Below are positions 25,454-38,715 of a DNA stretch of 64,000 nt, piece after piece. Origin of the DNA: Moniliophthora roreri (Eukaryota > Basidiomycota > Agaricomycetes > Agaricales > Marasmiaceae). The notes below the pieces were generated by a model. The model had not been told where the DNA came from, did not search any database, and saw only the letters and a program-made list of their open reading frames with translations. Positions within the stretch are counted from its first letter, which is position 1; every line of letters begins with the position of its first letter. The stretch is from assembly GCA_001466705.2 (NCBI GenBank), contig LATX02000192.1, positions 434,001-498,000 of the forward strand. The letters run 5' to 3'. A program made the position numbers and the translations under genes.

Positions 25454-26701
25454 TGCCGTGGCTGTGTTCCTTACTCTTCTCCTGACCGTTGTTTTCCTTT
25501 TCCTTCTCCTCTTCCTATTATACTTAACCTTGGAGTACCAACAACTCTGGATAAAGCAATGCGCAAATCAGTACAAAGGTGCTAAGCGAGGCATACCACC
25601 GACTAGAAATTTCTATCGGTCGCTTTCACCTCTTAATATGCTCTTTATTCGGGACTCCATTCAAGACTGGCGCATCTACACTCTGAACTTCGGAATCCGC
25701 TGCTGGATTGCATACGGACATAACGGGAGAGTATCGCTCGGTCTTCATGCTTCATCTGGCACGTAATTCAACGCGGTAGGATGGAGAACTTCCAATCATT
25801 CAATGGTGAGCATTCACGTTTTTACTCTGGTTTTGTTAGGTCGCGCGTTGTCATAGCTTCCGATATGAAGCAGGATGCCCGAGGATATCCAAGTCGTTCG
25901 TCTGCCTTTCCCTGTTGCTTTCATTTTAGTCAAATCACACGAGCATACCTCGCCTTTTGTCCTTCCGAACTTCTCCCTACCCGTGTTTGCTGTCCCTGTC
26001 TTTGAGCATTTTCACGCTCCTTTATCCTTTGTCTGCGAGCCTCGAGGCAGCTGCTTCAGTCTTAGCAACAAACCAGCCTTTCGGCTATTCGATCATGATC
26101 GATCCCCACAGTAAACGAGCCTGGAGACCGAAATCATCGATGAGATGTTGATTAATGGCTTCGTGCTTTTCAATCAAATAGAACTCGTGTATAACGCCGC
26201 TCAAGCCCGTAATCCAGGCATCTATCTTGATTCTTTCTCAGCGAACGTTGCCCCCTGAGTTATATCAACCTTCGATTCAAATCAGGATGATTCAAGCAAC
26301 GATGACTCGGAAGCTGACACAGATGATTGTGCAATCACTTCGCTCATCGCTAATCCTCCTTCCTTTTCTTGAAAACAGATGACCCGTTTCGGATAATCAC
26401 GGTTCATCAGTTATATCTTTGTATCAGCAGCTCGACTTCAGTTGAACCTCCTCGAGGCATCAGTCGAACCAGTTCTTGCGATGTCTCCGGAAAGACGCCC
26501 ACCCGACATTTTCTCGTGTTCACGACTTCTCTTTATCCTTTCTGTCTCGAGCGTTCGAAGCCGCGAGCGTTTTACTCATATGACTTGTGGATGCGTGCAG
26601 GTGGGACATCGTCCTTGCGCGGACCGCCCGCCGGCTGGACTCCCTTGAGGCTTTCTGTATAGGTAGATGTGCTTGCATGTCGCTTCAGCTATGCATGCAT
26701 G

Positions 26702-27263
26702 GAGTCTAGACTCGCTATTTTCGCACCCAACCCCGCATTGCACATTGTCCAACCTCAAACTTGACGACACCCCAGACGCTGGAGCGCTCATATTCATGAT
26801 CATCACAAGATCAACCTTATCATTTTCAGCAACCAATCAGCTTCGAGCGTTCAGCCGGTCTTTAAACAATATATATATATCTTTCTCTTGCCCTGTCGCC
26901 TTGAGAAGCAAATCTACCGCTGCTTTCTTTCGACCGAGTCCTTGATAATCGCTGGAGTATAATTGATGACCTTCCGAAATAATCGACGTCAGATAAGAAG
27001 CTTGGTTGCATGAAAGTTCAAACTGTATGCGGAGCTGAATTCTTGTGTCGAATTTACACACGATTTCTTGCTCGTCAGATGGTCTAGAAGCTGGAAGTGG
27101 CCTTCTTCAAAGTCGTTTTCTATTGGAAGCTCGAGGGCTTCTTCAGAAATTCTTCCACGGGATCCAAGCCTGCCCGTGTACCTCCAGGTACAAACATATT
27201 CCCCGGTGACATATATAAGCTTTGACCTTACCTAACGACTGAGTCTAGACTCGCTGTTTTCGC
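26702..27263. repeat. two copies of a 23-bp sequence with a palindrome
   Basis: 26702-26724 and 27241-27263 agree at 22 of 23 bases and both begin with the perfect 12-bp palindrome GAGTCTAGACTC. The flanks do not match, so this is not part of a longer duplication. It may be a binding site or the trace of a small element. Confidence 0.55.
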
Positions 27264-29020
27264 TGAAGCGGTGGGTGATCTTGACTTGCATTCATGGTAT
27301 ACGTTCATCCTGGTTCTTCTTTTCAACACTCCGCCTTAATGATGTCGCTCGGCTGAACACTTTAAAGTTCTGGACTTGATAGTCGGGCATACCAAGGCGA
27401 TCCATATGGCAGCTGGCCCAAGGTTCATCCGAACTTGCTTTGACGTTCTTTTTACTATTTGATCTGCCAGTATACAGAGGCAACCGTAAATCATCCACTT
27501 TTCCGGCAGAATTGCATCGCTTCCAATTTCTCCGAGCATCGTTGAGTTCGAGGAACCTTTTACTTTTTTCAGCTTGTCAGTGTGTAGCCATGAGAAGGAA
27601 AAACCACGGAGGGGCATTTTAGACTAGGCGAACGTCTGGCGATCCGTGTCACCTGAATTCTCGCAGCGCGTTTCGAGTGGCCATCAGGCACTTACTACAC
27701 GTGGTGGCAGTGAAACCTCAACCACTCTTTGCTTGCCAACTTTCACCACCGATAACACTCCGAAAACCATTTCTTGACTTCATTCTGTTCAACAGTCTAA
27801 AGTTACGAGCCAACTGATATACGTCTTTCAGCTCGGCCAAGATCCCTACCCAAAAGTTCCGATTCCATGTCTGTTCCGATACCGAGGATGGACTACCCAA
27901 GACGATGACAAGCACCACATGTCGGCCGGAGCTTCTAGTGGAATGGATGATGAATATAACATGGGACTCTCACTTGTGGATTTGGGAATATCGATGATAG
28001 TCCAATTACTTGATGACAAGCAGGGATATGAGAATCAGGAGAAAGTGAGTACGTGTAGCCATACATGTCTGAACGTTTCATTCGATGACGTAGACCCACA
28101 GCTGCATACATATTATGCATGAGGCTTGCATAAAAGGCCGCGCTTTTGGACTATTCGATCTCGGAAGGCTCAAATGAAGACGAAAAATCATCTGACGATG
28201 GTATATAGAGGACGGAAAGCTTCATATCATACCTCAATTTGGGTGGTTAGAGCCTAGTGCTAGATACACAGCTTTATTGCTCACACGTTCCCTCTACATG
28301 GATTGGTTCATTCCGCCGTTTCACCGCGCGTACTACTGCTCACGATGACTTTCGTGATCTAGTTTGCCTTTCCTTGCACGATTAGAGCATACGAAGAATC
28401 GTCATTGGGTTCACAGGCCAGTGGTGCGTTATGAACAACCTTGGGAACATCTAAAATGTGGTAATGAACTTCAGTCCCACCTTGGTCAACACTGGCGACT
28501 TAGGAAGGTTAGTACTGTCAGATGACGACGGTGACGCTAAGCGGTTGCCAGTGCTTGGCCAGTGCTGCGGTGATTCAAATGCATCATAGTGAAGACTCAA
28601 CTTCATTCTCGACTAATATTATCTGGCCCCACCACGGTCATTACGATATTGGTCGTCATGTACATCTTAATTTGGTACCAGATGCCTCAATTCTTGGCTG
28701 ATGCACGTCGGGAATGAATGATTCAAAAGAAGCGGCCTTGAAGGTTCGTCGTGCTCTCTTTCCACTCTGAGTAAATGATGTCACCCGCAGGTGCTGAATT
28801 CCTCAGCATACTACGACTTATCTCTGCACGATATGGGCCCTTAATAGAATCTATTCGAGATGAATAACCGGATCTTCTCCAGGCCATGGTACTCCCAGAA
28901 TCCCGGATTTCTGTCGCAGTATCGGCCAGTCATCATTTCTACTGGAGCTCTCTGCTCAGTTTTGGACGGTCAAGTGGTCGCTGTACTTTGATAGAATGAC
29001 ATCAGTGTTTACCTGCACGA

Positions 29021-29036
29021 CGCGTGACGTCACGCG
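29021..29036. promoter_or_regulatory. 16-bp perfect palindrome with a CRE core
   Basis: CGCGTGACGTCACGCG reads the same on both strands and holds TGACGTCA, the site of ATF/CREB-type bZIP factors. No gene with a supported start lies close by. Confidence 0.4.
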
Positions 29037-32000
29037 CCACCACCATTTCCTAGTTCGTTGCATGAACCAGCGGTTCACCTGATGGATGTAGTTCTGGTTG
29101 TCTTTTCCAGGACACTACAGGGTCTCGTGCAGCTGTACTTTGGAAAATTGATGTAATGTACTACATCGATGTATAACATCGTGCATTCGTCATTCTGGGA
29201 GCATTCACCTCATTGACCACCACTGTCCTCAAAGGTAGTAGCAACTCAATTGAAACCATTAACCGTATCTTCATGCCTTCACGTCAATGTTTGATGAGTG
29301 GATTGTTGAAATATTGTTGCTGTAAGTGCTTTTGATTCTCGTCCCCGTTCCATCACTTGCTGATCATCGTCTTGGATTTGGGCCTTCTGTAGCGTCCATG
29401 AACATTTTCTAGAACATAATTACTAGCACCTTGACAGCTGTCATTTCTGCCCGAGTAGTATTTTCGGGAGATAACGCCAATATCCACCCACCGGAACAAA
29501 AAATGAGTTTAGGCTGTGGTGTCATATACCGTGAAATTTCTTACTTTATTTTCCTGGGAGTCCACTCTGGGATTCCGTCGGTGTTTACTATCATCTCCAG
29601 ACTCGTCAATGCCGGGGAGTCAGGGGTATGGGTAACGAATTTGCGATAGCGGGTTTCAACCATCGATAAAAGGTTCCTTTCTATTCATCTTTCCCCACGT
29701 GAGCGAGGACTCTCAGCGGAAGGATCTCGAGCATTGGACCGCAAAAACCTTTTTCGTTTGGCCTGACTACACCACCTTTTGGTTTTCAAAAAGCAGTACG
29801 TCCCATTCTTGGCCGTACAGTCCCTCAATTTTGCGAAGGGTCCTAGAAGCGGGAACGGCATCAGCTCCCCGCATTATCACAGGTTGCATCCTCAGTGAAC
29901 CTACATGGAGGGATCATTCGATAGGGAACCATCGACCTATGTACATGGCGATGTATCGGCGGATTGCACGGAGGAGCACGCCCGAATCGTTTTGCGGGCC
30001 GTGGCCAAAGATTCTGTGTTAGACAGCTCAGAATAATGAAGGACCGTTTATACAACCATTTAATTGAGCAGCGCCATTCAGGTGCCGTTGGTCCTTGAGG
30101 CTGCACCCAAGACATATAATCAAAGCGGAAGGTCGGATTTAATTCACTTAAAAGTGTGCTCGGTCTCGGAAAGCCCTGGCTCGTGAGACCAGCGAACCGA
30201 TTCACTTGCTTATCAACAAGCGGGACCACGGATTTTATTTCCAACGATTGAATAGATTATTGAAGGTGAAACTACATAGGTCTTCAGAGGAGCAAAAGTC
30301 GGTATCGTGAAAATCAAAATCTGCTCCGTTTATCAAACGCCAAGTAGTAAGCACGACCTCTGGTACCGGATGTCCACCCCAGTACTCGGCCTGTGGCTAG
30401 ACGCACTTCGGATATACTGAGGCAGTATGCGTGTTTGAGCACTCTCAGTAGGAACCATCCGATCGATTCTCCTAAAATTCCCCTTCAGATTTCTATCGTA
30501 TCCCGAGCCATATGGAACAGCGGACCGACAGTGGAACTGGATAAGCTTGCACTCGAAGAATTGCTTAAGAGACGCCGAGTGAAAGAGGCTAAAAGATTAT
30601 CCATTATGCGGAGACGAGCATCGTGCTCAGTACGCGGCCTGCGACGGGAAGCTGCGGGAGAAATCAGAGTCCATGATTGGTGCTGACAAGAAGCAAATCG
30701 GTCAGCATCAAAGGTTGCCTGGTGGCGGTGAACTTGTTTGTCTGTGTGTGCACTTCCTCATCATGACCATTGTGTCGCAAAACACCTGCGCGTACCATTA
30801 CCTGCGTGGAAGGGAGTTCTATGGAAACGAAAGGGTGAAAACCTCGCTGTTCGAACTATAATCTTCCACGTGGTTCTCAACAGCTGCCCAAAAACACAAA
30901 CCGGTCCTTTTCCGAAGAATCTCTCCTCGATCCCGAACATTATGCAGAGGAATGACCAGAATCACCGGAAGGAACTTTCACTGGGCTAGGGATAAACGAC
31001 ACGGACGTCGTACCCATGACGCCTCTAGTGAGTCACTGCATACTGCACTATGTCCAGCTGACTTCTAAAAATGACTCGATAGTGTACAGGATAAGAACAT
31101 ACGCTTGAACACGCCGTTGGACACGCAGATCAGGAGAGGCTTGCAGCTAATCTTGCCGAACGTGCGTTCATCTGCTCCCAAACTAGTTCATTCCGTGTCT
31201 GAAAATCGTGCTGTCGACAGATGAACAGGTGATTAAACTCCCTGACCATTTCGGGGATCATGCTACAGCAATCTGCTGCGATAGTTTATGTCAGTTTCCA
31301 GCCATTCAACAGCCCAGAACATCAGAAAAACAGGATCGTGCCATTTTTATCGTTAGGGCTGTCCAAGAACTCGCTTCTGGGTGCGGCCATACAGCTTCAG
31401 CCGACATGACGAGGACATGAGGCCGAATTCGGATATTGAGCCGGCCCAGTTGTATGGGTGGGAATGGTGGCGCTTACAGGGTACAGGGCGCAGCGCTTGA
31501 TCATCTGAGAGATAAGAACAGTGGCGGGCGCTTAGAATGACATGAGGCGGGGAATGAGGCGCGCTTATACCCCCACGATGCGTAGTTTTCCGGAATTGGT
31601 GTTTAGGCCAAGGGGTGCGGCTGGACTCGAGTTGATGTTTTTTTTGTACGGTACGGTGAGTGCGTGGTTCATTACGGTTCATCAGTCGACTGAGGGTTCT
31701 CTAGGAACGATTATATGAGAATGCGGAGCTGAAGAAGTCGGTACAGGTTGAAGTATTGCGGCAAAGTTGGACTAACAGTGAACACTGAACACACGTTGTA
31801 TGGCGTTGCAAATGGGGTGAATGATCCAATTCAATTGGATAGTTCTAGCGAAGACCGCGGCGGATTATTCGGTCTGTGGTTTTTGGCGAGGCCAATGAGG
31901 ACCAATATGCCAATTTTACCCTTCGTCGACAACCTATTTGTGTATTGGCGTAATACTGAGTAAGTATGAGGTTTCGTCGATCCCAGGTTTGCCGATGATC

Positions 32001-33414
32001 GCCACTCCTTTTGCACTGGTTTTGATTAAGGGTTCTTCCAAGTCTTCATATCCGTTTGATGAAGTCCGGTGTATTGGAGGACCGGTACGCTGATATCGGA
32101 CAGTTGCTTACTGGTATGCGGGGTGAGAGATATGAACGGTCTCCGCATAATTCAAGATCACTGGTGCTAGAAAACGGATAAGCGGTAATGAACCTTCATT
32201 ATTGAAAAGGTGCCGGCGGGAAGCTAACCGAGTGGCTCGTTTGGTCCTCGAAAGATTGGAGCTAGACAGGAAAGTGAAAACAAGCGCTGTGTTGACAAGA
32301 TTCAAAGGAGAGGAGAGCCATTGTATCTCAAGTGAAGCCATGCGTATAGGAAACTATTTTATGCTTTCCGATCTCGTTCCTACACAGGGGATCCGCATCT
32401 TGTATCTCGCTCTTGTCGCATACCTGGCCCATCCTTCCAATCTCGGCTTACTGGGGCGTCAAAATTATCCTTTCCTTCTGTTCGTAGATACGATCTTGGT
32501 TGATTTAGGAGTAGCCGACGTACCGACTGCATCCATTACTGGCAAGAGCGCTTGAATCGCAATTGAAGCAGAGAAGTGTGGTGCCTGTGAAGTCTAACAA
32601 TGACGAAATGTCTCGAGAGCTTATTCGCCGGAGTGGATATGCTCGTAGAGTGGCCGAACTGGAAAGCAAGGCGCAAGGCGCTTCGAACTCGTTTGTTGGT
32701 ACGAGAAGGCTTCACGTCACTCCTTACAGATAGACAAGCTTGTCAAGGTCTACGGCTACGGCTCACGAACCAGGATCCTGACGTGATGAGCTGCATTTCC
32801 ATGTCCCGCTGGGCGTGGAAGAGAGGAATGGTAGCATGGTTTTAGTAGACTTTTCGTGTGAATGCGGCGGCACTCTTAATTAAAACTAGAGGATATAAGG
32901 TAGGTGACTACAGTCTGGGGATTCAATGATAAATATCAGCCTAACTAAATATTCAACACATTCAGGGTCGCAGGCCAGTCCGATCTCCGGGTGAGGTATC
33001 TAGTCTCAGAAGTAATCTACATTTCGACGCTGGCAAACTTAGAATTACCTTATGTATCCCGTAGTTCCAGTGATGACTTAGTGATGTATTGATATTTTTC
33101 AGCGTCATTGCAGGCCAGAAGCCTCCATTGTCATAGATTCTCTTGCCTTGCACGGACAAGATTTCAGTGTTGACCCGACCCTTGGCCACCAGCGTTCGAT
33201 GGCGCCCAAGGACGAAGTCTACTAACTAACTGAAAGTGAGAAATGACGAGCGTTAACGATCTTCATCTCTCTTCGTAAGGTACAAATGAATAGCATCCAC
33301 CGAATCGAATATGCATAAATATGTACATGAACTGCCTATAGATTAATACAGAGAGATGAAGAGACATCAAAAATTGTATCGCGATGCAAACCAAACCAGG
33401 TAGCTGTCGAGACC

Positions 33415-35819
33415 TCAAGAACGACCACTTTTTCGAGCCTTCTTTGACCCTGAACCATGTAAATCCGTGCGTTTACGCTTCGAACCAGACCCCCCTGCCT
33501 GACCACCATCTTCCTGGTTTGTGCTTCCCCGATTGCTCATCACCTTAAGGGTCTCGTGGATGCGCTTATGGTTTGTGGAGAGGTATTCACGATGGACTGG
33601 CTTTGCTTTGAGGCCTCGGGGATCTTCAAGAGCCTCGTTGAACGCATCCAACATCCATTGCGATGACTCACTAAGCTTCCTCATGGCTTCGTCATAACGC
33701 CAAACGGACTGCTGCTTCAAGACGTGGTTGGGAACGTCGTTTATGTTCGACAACGCCTTGTAGGCTTCCCTTTCCTCCTCCGTGGGTCTGTCTCTGTAAC
33801 GAACACCTATGACATCCTCCAATGCAGTAACCAGATCTCGAAGGGGATCGTAGGGAAGCTCGGCCTTTTTGAGTATGAAGAGGTGAGCGAGAGCCTCCGC
33901 TTTCTCGTCGCCCCCAACAACTTCTCCTTCCTCGTCGTCCTCATCTTCGAAGAACCAAGCGTCATAGACCTTCTTGAGATGACGTTTGAGTTTTGTGTTT
34001 GGGAACTCATGTGGACAGTGCACCAAGACGACATAGCAAAGAACGTGGAAGAATGATTCCAAATCATCGACGAGAGTGTGTTCCACCGTGCCCGGCGTGT
34101 TCGAGAGTAGATGTGCTGACATAAATTGCCAGGTACCCTGAAAGCAGACGACCAGTGAGCTCGTTGCACCTAGCAAAGCCGAAGAAGACCTACAGTTCGT
34201 GCCATGACTCGTACTTCTGGGTTCGCGATTGGTTTGCTGAACTCCCAATCGATGAGCAAGCCACCTCCGTCTTCGTTGATGAGAATGTTGCCGATGCTGA
34301 TGTCGCGGTGTAGGATGCCCCTCCGGTAAGCTTCCGTATGCGCTGTGAATGTTCAGAGTCAGCTCTCAGCATTTTGATGTCTAGCAATTCAACTCGTACC
34401 TTGCAAGGCATCTCGTAAGGCCGTTACCAGTTCCTTAGTGGTTCGAAATTCGCTCAACGGCCTCCCAATTTCTTTCAACACGATAAAATAGTGGCAATGA
34501 ATTCTGAACTGCTTGCGGAGCTCTCCGACACACCATTCATGGCTGTCTGTCTTTTGCCAACGTCCCGTCACGTCTCCATGAGCAAGAACGGTCGGAATGA
34601 GTCTGCCAATTCCCTTCAGCTCTTCGTAAATCTTGCCTTCCTTGTGATAGCCGTCTGCGTAAATCCTCCATGTGTCCTTAAGGTAGACTTTATTCCCGCT
34701 TTCATCAACAACTTCAAACCCTCTAGTAGATCGGCCGACAGGAGAGATTGAGGATTTCGCGATTGTATTGACACCATAGTAGAAGCGGAACATTTTCGTC
34801 CTCTCGTCGTAGACCTTGAACTTGTAGATCGTAGCATCCTGATCCAGCCCGAGCACTCGTTTCGCATTCTCGACATGAGGTGCATCGGATTCCCCAGCGA
34901 CTGTGACCGACTCGTCATAACCACGAGCTGCAGGATCTGCGTGGCTCAGGCACCAAAAGAAATCGGCTAGGTACGACTCTTTGGTGTAGTCGAATTTGGT
35001 GGACACTACCACACCGCCTCGGTCCCAACGAATAAGCCTTGCAGATGTACCTGTTGCCCACACAGAGAAAGTGTGAGTACGGAACTGCGACGCCAGCTGA
35101 GAGCCAGCATAGGAAGCAAGTTGGCCTCTGGTCGAACGCGCTTTATCTGAATCCCTCAGGAAAGGCACCGCGCGTTCGGGCGTTGCGTGCTCATCGGCGA
35201 AACCATCTGAGTCTTCATCCAGCTTCATCTCGATGTGGGTCTCCATGGCCATCAAATCCGTGCGCTGCCCGCGAAACGAGCTCTTTCCATAAAAGATGAT
35301 GTCAGGCTTCAAACCTCCGCCGAAATGTACGACAGCCCTCGTGTCTTGAAAATCCCCGGTGATCTCGATATCAAAATCAGGGCAGAAATCCTTTAACGCA
35401 TCCACCTATGTATTGCCGAGGTCAGTTCGAAGAGAAATAGTCAGAGTTAGCCACGCATTACGCACCATTGGTTGATACATATCTTTCTCATCCCTGACCT
35501 GCTTTTCAGCTTTTTTGCCTTTCTTAGTCCCTTTGGTTGTCCCTCCAGATCGGCCTACTGACTTGAAAGCTTCCTTCCGTTCATCGTCGAACTTAGGCAT
35601 GTCGTCTCGTTGAGGAAAGTACCTCTCGAGGAACGCTGATGGTTCGAAGGGCCCCACATAGACGTTCTGCAGGTCGGCGTCAAGATTTTCAAACCTCTTG
35701 TCCCTTTCAATAACAGGGATCGTAGCTTGAGGGTATCTGGAGTCAATTGAGCGGGTTTTCACTGGAGAGGCTTTAAGAGCGGAAATGAGCTGACTCGGAG
35801 CAGAGAGATGATGATCCAT
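33415..35819 (-). CDS. FunK1-type fungal protein kinase
   Basis: Predicted Ser/Thr-type kinase of 743 residues from the FunK1 family expanded in Agaricomycotina. Exons are 35819-35466, 35405-34400, 34342-34194 and 34137-33415; the introns are 60, 57 and 56 bp, all GT-AG. The catalytic loop is LHRDISIGNILI (HRD at residues 465-467, metal-binding Asn 472). The usual DFG is DWE (LLIDWEFSKP, 485-487), as is common in this family. The likely ATP-site lysine is in VYLKDTW, with a helix-C glutamate in KEGKIYEEL. GTWQFMSAHLL follows as the activation segment. An acidic insert (EDEDDEEGEVVGGDE) sits in the C-lobe, and the tail is basic and may be a nuclear signal (SKRKRTDLHGSGSKKARKS). All catalytic residues are present, so it is probably active. 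Its substrate is not known. Confidence 0.92.
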
Positions 35820-38715
35820 GACTGTACGATGTCGTGGAGGGGCTGAAAACTGGTGGAGAGGACATAGCGGCGATTTGGGAGAACTTCATAAACTGCGCGA
35901 TTGTGGACAGGTCGTGGCAGGATGTAAGAGACAATGGACAACCGATGCAACGTGACCGTGATGTGGACGGCGGCTGATGTCACCACCTGCCATATATGGA
36001 TGTTGTCCCGGATAACTGTGGAAGGACAATGCCTCGATATCGTGGACTCTCAAGGACCAGAACTTTAACTGGAAGCGTGGAATTGTCAAGAAACTTTCCT
36101 AGACGGCCCACTCCAACAAGCCAGGCTCCTCGGTAAGCAGTGTCTCAATGACCCCGACACTATCATCCGGCCGACCCAGGCAACGACATTTTCTGGTCTG
36201 TATCATTGTAAACCGAACAAAGGACTTCAACGAGTGCATCCATCGATCTCACACAACCAAGATGTGATTATTCGATCGAACCAAAACTCGAAGCGGGAGA
36301 CAGGCGACGAGAAAGTAGAATGACAGCAGCCGAATCATCCAGGGTTTTATCGCACATTGTAATAGGAACAAACACTGAGATCATGATCAGCTTTTGCGGA
36401 AAGAAGTGAATAAAGGACATACATTCTAACCTATTCTAACGTGGCCTCAGAACCTCGCATCACTCGTCACCGGCCCACGATGTGCATCGTCTGCATCACC
36501 ACCAACAGCTGAATCTGGTGATGCTCAAGCACGAAATGTGGTAGGCTTACTGGAAACCGTTACATCAGTATTACAATCACTGAAAGAGATCACAAACTGA
36601 CCAGGGCCTTAGCTTCCTGCTATCCCATTTTTCCGCACAAGGAGCATGCGAGGAGTTGCACAGTGGGGCACATATGAGGTATATGTGGCGTTTGGAGCAA
36701 CCGAGGACAGACCTATGGTGTAGCAAGGATCTGTGTAGAGTCGGTGCTGATAGTACTAGATGTTTGTATTGCGTGGTGCTTTGTCGATATAGCAGTAGAT
36801 GGAATGCTGACGACCGGTCTGCGCACCACCAAGGAGGCTGGCAAGATGATGCTGAGGAGCACGAAGATGATATGTGAGCGACATGGAGCGTTGGGATGAG
36901 GACCAGAGAAATGGTACTGTGAAGATTGACGAACAACTCCAAAATACGTGAACCGAACTGCTTCCCTCGCTTGACTTCGTCTTAGCGGTCCTGCTAACAC
37001 ATTACTAGCAGGAACACTTCTTGGGGAAGCTCGGTCCTGTGGCTGAAGCCGAAAGCATCAACCATCCTCGCAACCACCCTTGCCAGCGTACTATCGTCAT
37101 GAGCAAGCTTGGAGGCTATGCTCAACATCGAGGAGTATGAGTGAGCGAAGAACGTAATGGAAAAGGTGAGTGTACGCTTGACAGTACTGAAACGAGGTCG
37201 AGGTGAAACGACTTCTTTGAAACAGAATTAAGTAAGCAAAGGTCATTCGTACTCGACAGTGACCACACACCAGCAAGTTTCTCCTGCTTCCGAGGTGTTG
37301 AACAGAGGTAATACACGGGGCAGAACCGTTAGTGCAGATGTTCTAGTGCCGGCAGTCGTTTTTTGCTAAGATCAGGAACGAACATACAGTAATACAGGAT
37401 AGACATACCTCTTACGTTGATTTTGCAGCCTATGCCCAGCCAATTTATCGAAAAACGAAGTGTTAACAACGACGACGACGACGACGACGACAGCGTGAGA
37501 TGTAAGGGACTGGAGCTGATTCCTGGGTCCTGGCATGGCTTACATGGCTGGTCGATGTGAAGGAAATATCGGATAGGCTATCTCCGACAAAAGTCAATGA
37601 AGGGTTCCAGTCGGCGTTTTTCCGCAAGAAGGGTGAACGACGTAGCCGGGCACTCTGGGCACATGTCCGGTATCACGAAACCGGCTTTCCCAAGAAAAGG
37701 GTGAGGGTGACTCCTGAGAAACAAGGAATAGGTACATAGTACCTCCGTTGGTGTCTTCTTCAAAAGTCTTCTGTCTGACAGCCCAGGAAACTACTACTCG
37801 ATGTGTCCGTCCAACGCCGATCCATCGTACCCTTCCGACCTGCATCCGACCAATCCCAACGATGATCTCCCGAAACACCACCGATTTCAACCAACGTCAT
37901 TCGAACTCTCAATTCGCTGTCCCGCTATTTGTGCCGAGGAGTCGTATGAGATGATCTGCATGTCATTTCTAGTGAGTAGAAGAGACAAACAGAATTAGCT
38001 CTCACGTTTCATGCTTCGAGAGCCTTTCGGGTCTCTATCTTGGATGTCGTCTCAATCCAGACTGAAATCTGACCGCTACGTATCAAAGCAAAGATCAACA
38101 TGAGTTTAGTTGAGCCAGCTTGCGAATCGTACCTGGCAACCTCCCCCTTGAATCATTGCTACCGAATCGGAGGTGATGGTGAAAGACAAAGCGTGCCGAC
38201 GTGTCTGTCCCATGCCAAGCAGACCGGAGAATGCCGGCCAGACTTTTCTCTTTATATCTTCTATCCTTCAGCACAATACTGGAAGGCTATGGAGAAGTCA
38301 AGACAAGCAGGAGTACTAGTGATTAGCTTGGTCCCTATAGCTAGGTCCCTTGTCACACGCCCCGAGTACCATATGGATCGAACAAGAGCATTCAACTGCG
38401 ACTGAGGCTCATGCAAAGTATGTAGTATTGATCTTGTTTCAAGCTGATGATATCATAGCTTGTCTCGTGGTCCCGTTGATTTTCAACAGTAGATGTGAGG
38501 GGAGAACGCTTGTTGCAATGTTGAGCGTAATCCCGGCACAGCATTCGACACCATTCCATCTGGTCAGTGCTGCAGCGTCTCGTTGCCTGCAACTACCTAA
38601 TGATCCACTCCTTGCAAGTTTCCAGGGAGTTCATGTGGACACAAAGAATAAAAGCAAATGCTCGGAGGGTACCACACTCACGCCCATTGCCAACTGTCCC
38701 CCCACGAACATTGAG
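35820..38715. other. intergenic stretch between kinase and seven-TM gene
   Basis: No supported gene. The two neighbouring genes point away from each other, so this 2.9 kb should hold both promoters. Open frames are short and overlap. A (GAC)7 run lies at 37471-37491. No clear TATA box was found before either gene. Confidence 0.45.
37471..37491. repeat. (GAC)7 microsatellite
   Basis: Seven perfect GAC units in non-coding DNA, preceded by AAC. Confidence 0.85.

Larger units (their letters stand above)
25454..33414. other. gene-poor stretch, no recognisable gene
   Basis: No supported gene. Open frames are 128 codons at most and several, such as 25458-25766 and 32202-32555, begin at GTG or TTG. 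A few read as plausible fragments (a Lys/Arg-rich helix at about 30540-30630, hydrophobic segments at 25458-25540) but no set of exons could be joined. Two near-identical 23-bp copies lie at 26702-26724 and 27241-27263, and a perfect 16-bp palindrome at 29021-29036. The right end, 33190-33414, is the 3' flank of the kinase gene. Confidence 0.45.

Noticed and set aside
28900..29650. Possible remnant of a second seven-TM protein gene
   Set aside because: A few hydrophobic snippets and a possible intron exist, but no diagnostic motif of the family could be read in a consistent frame.
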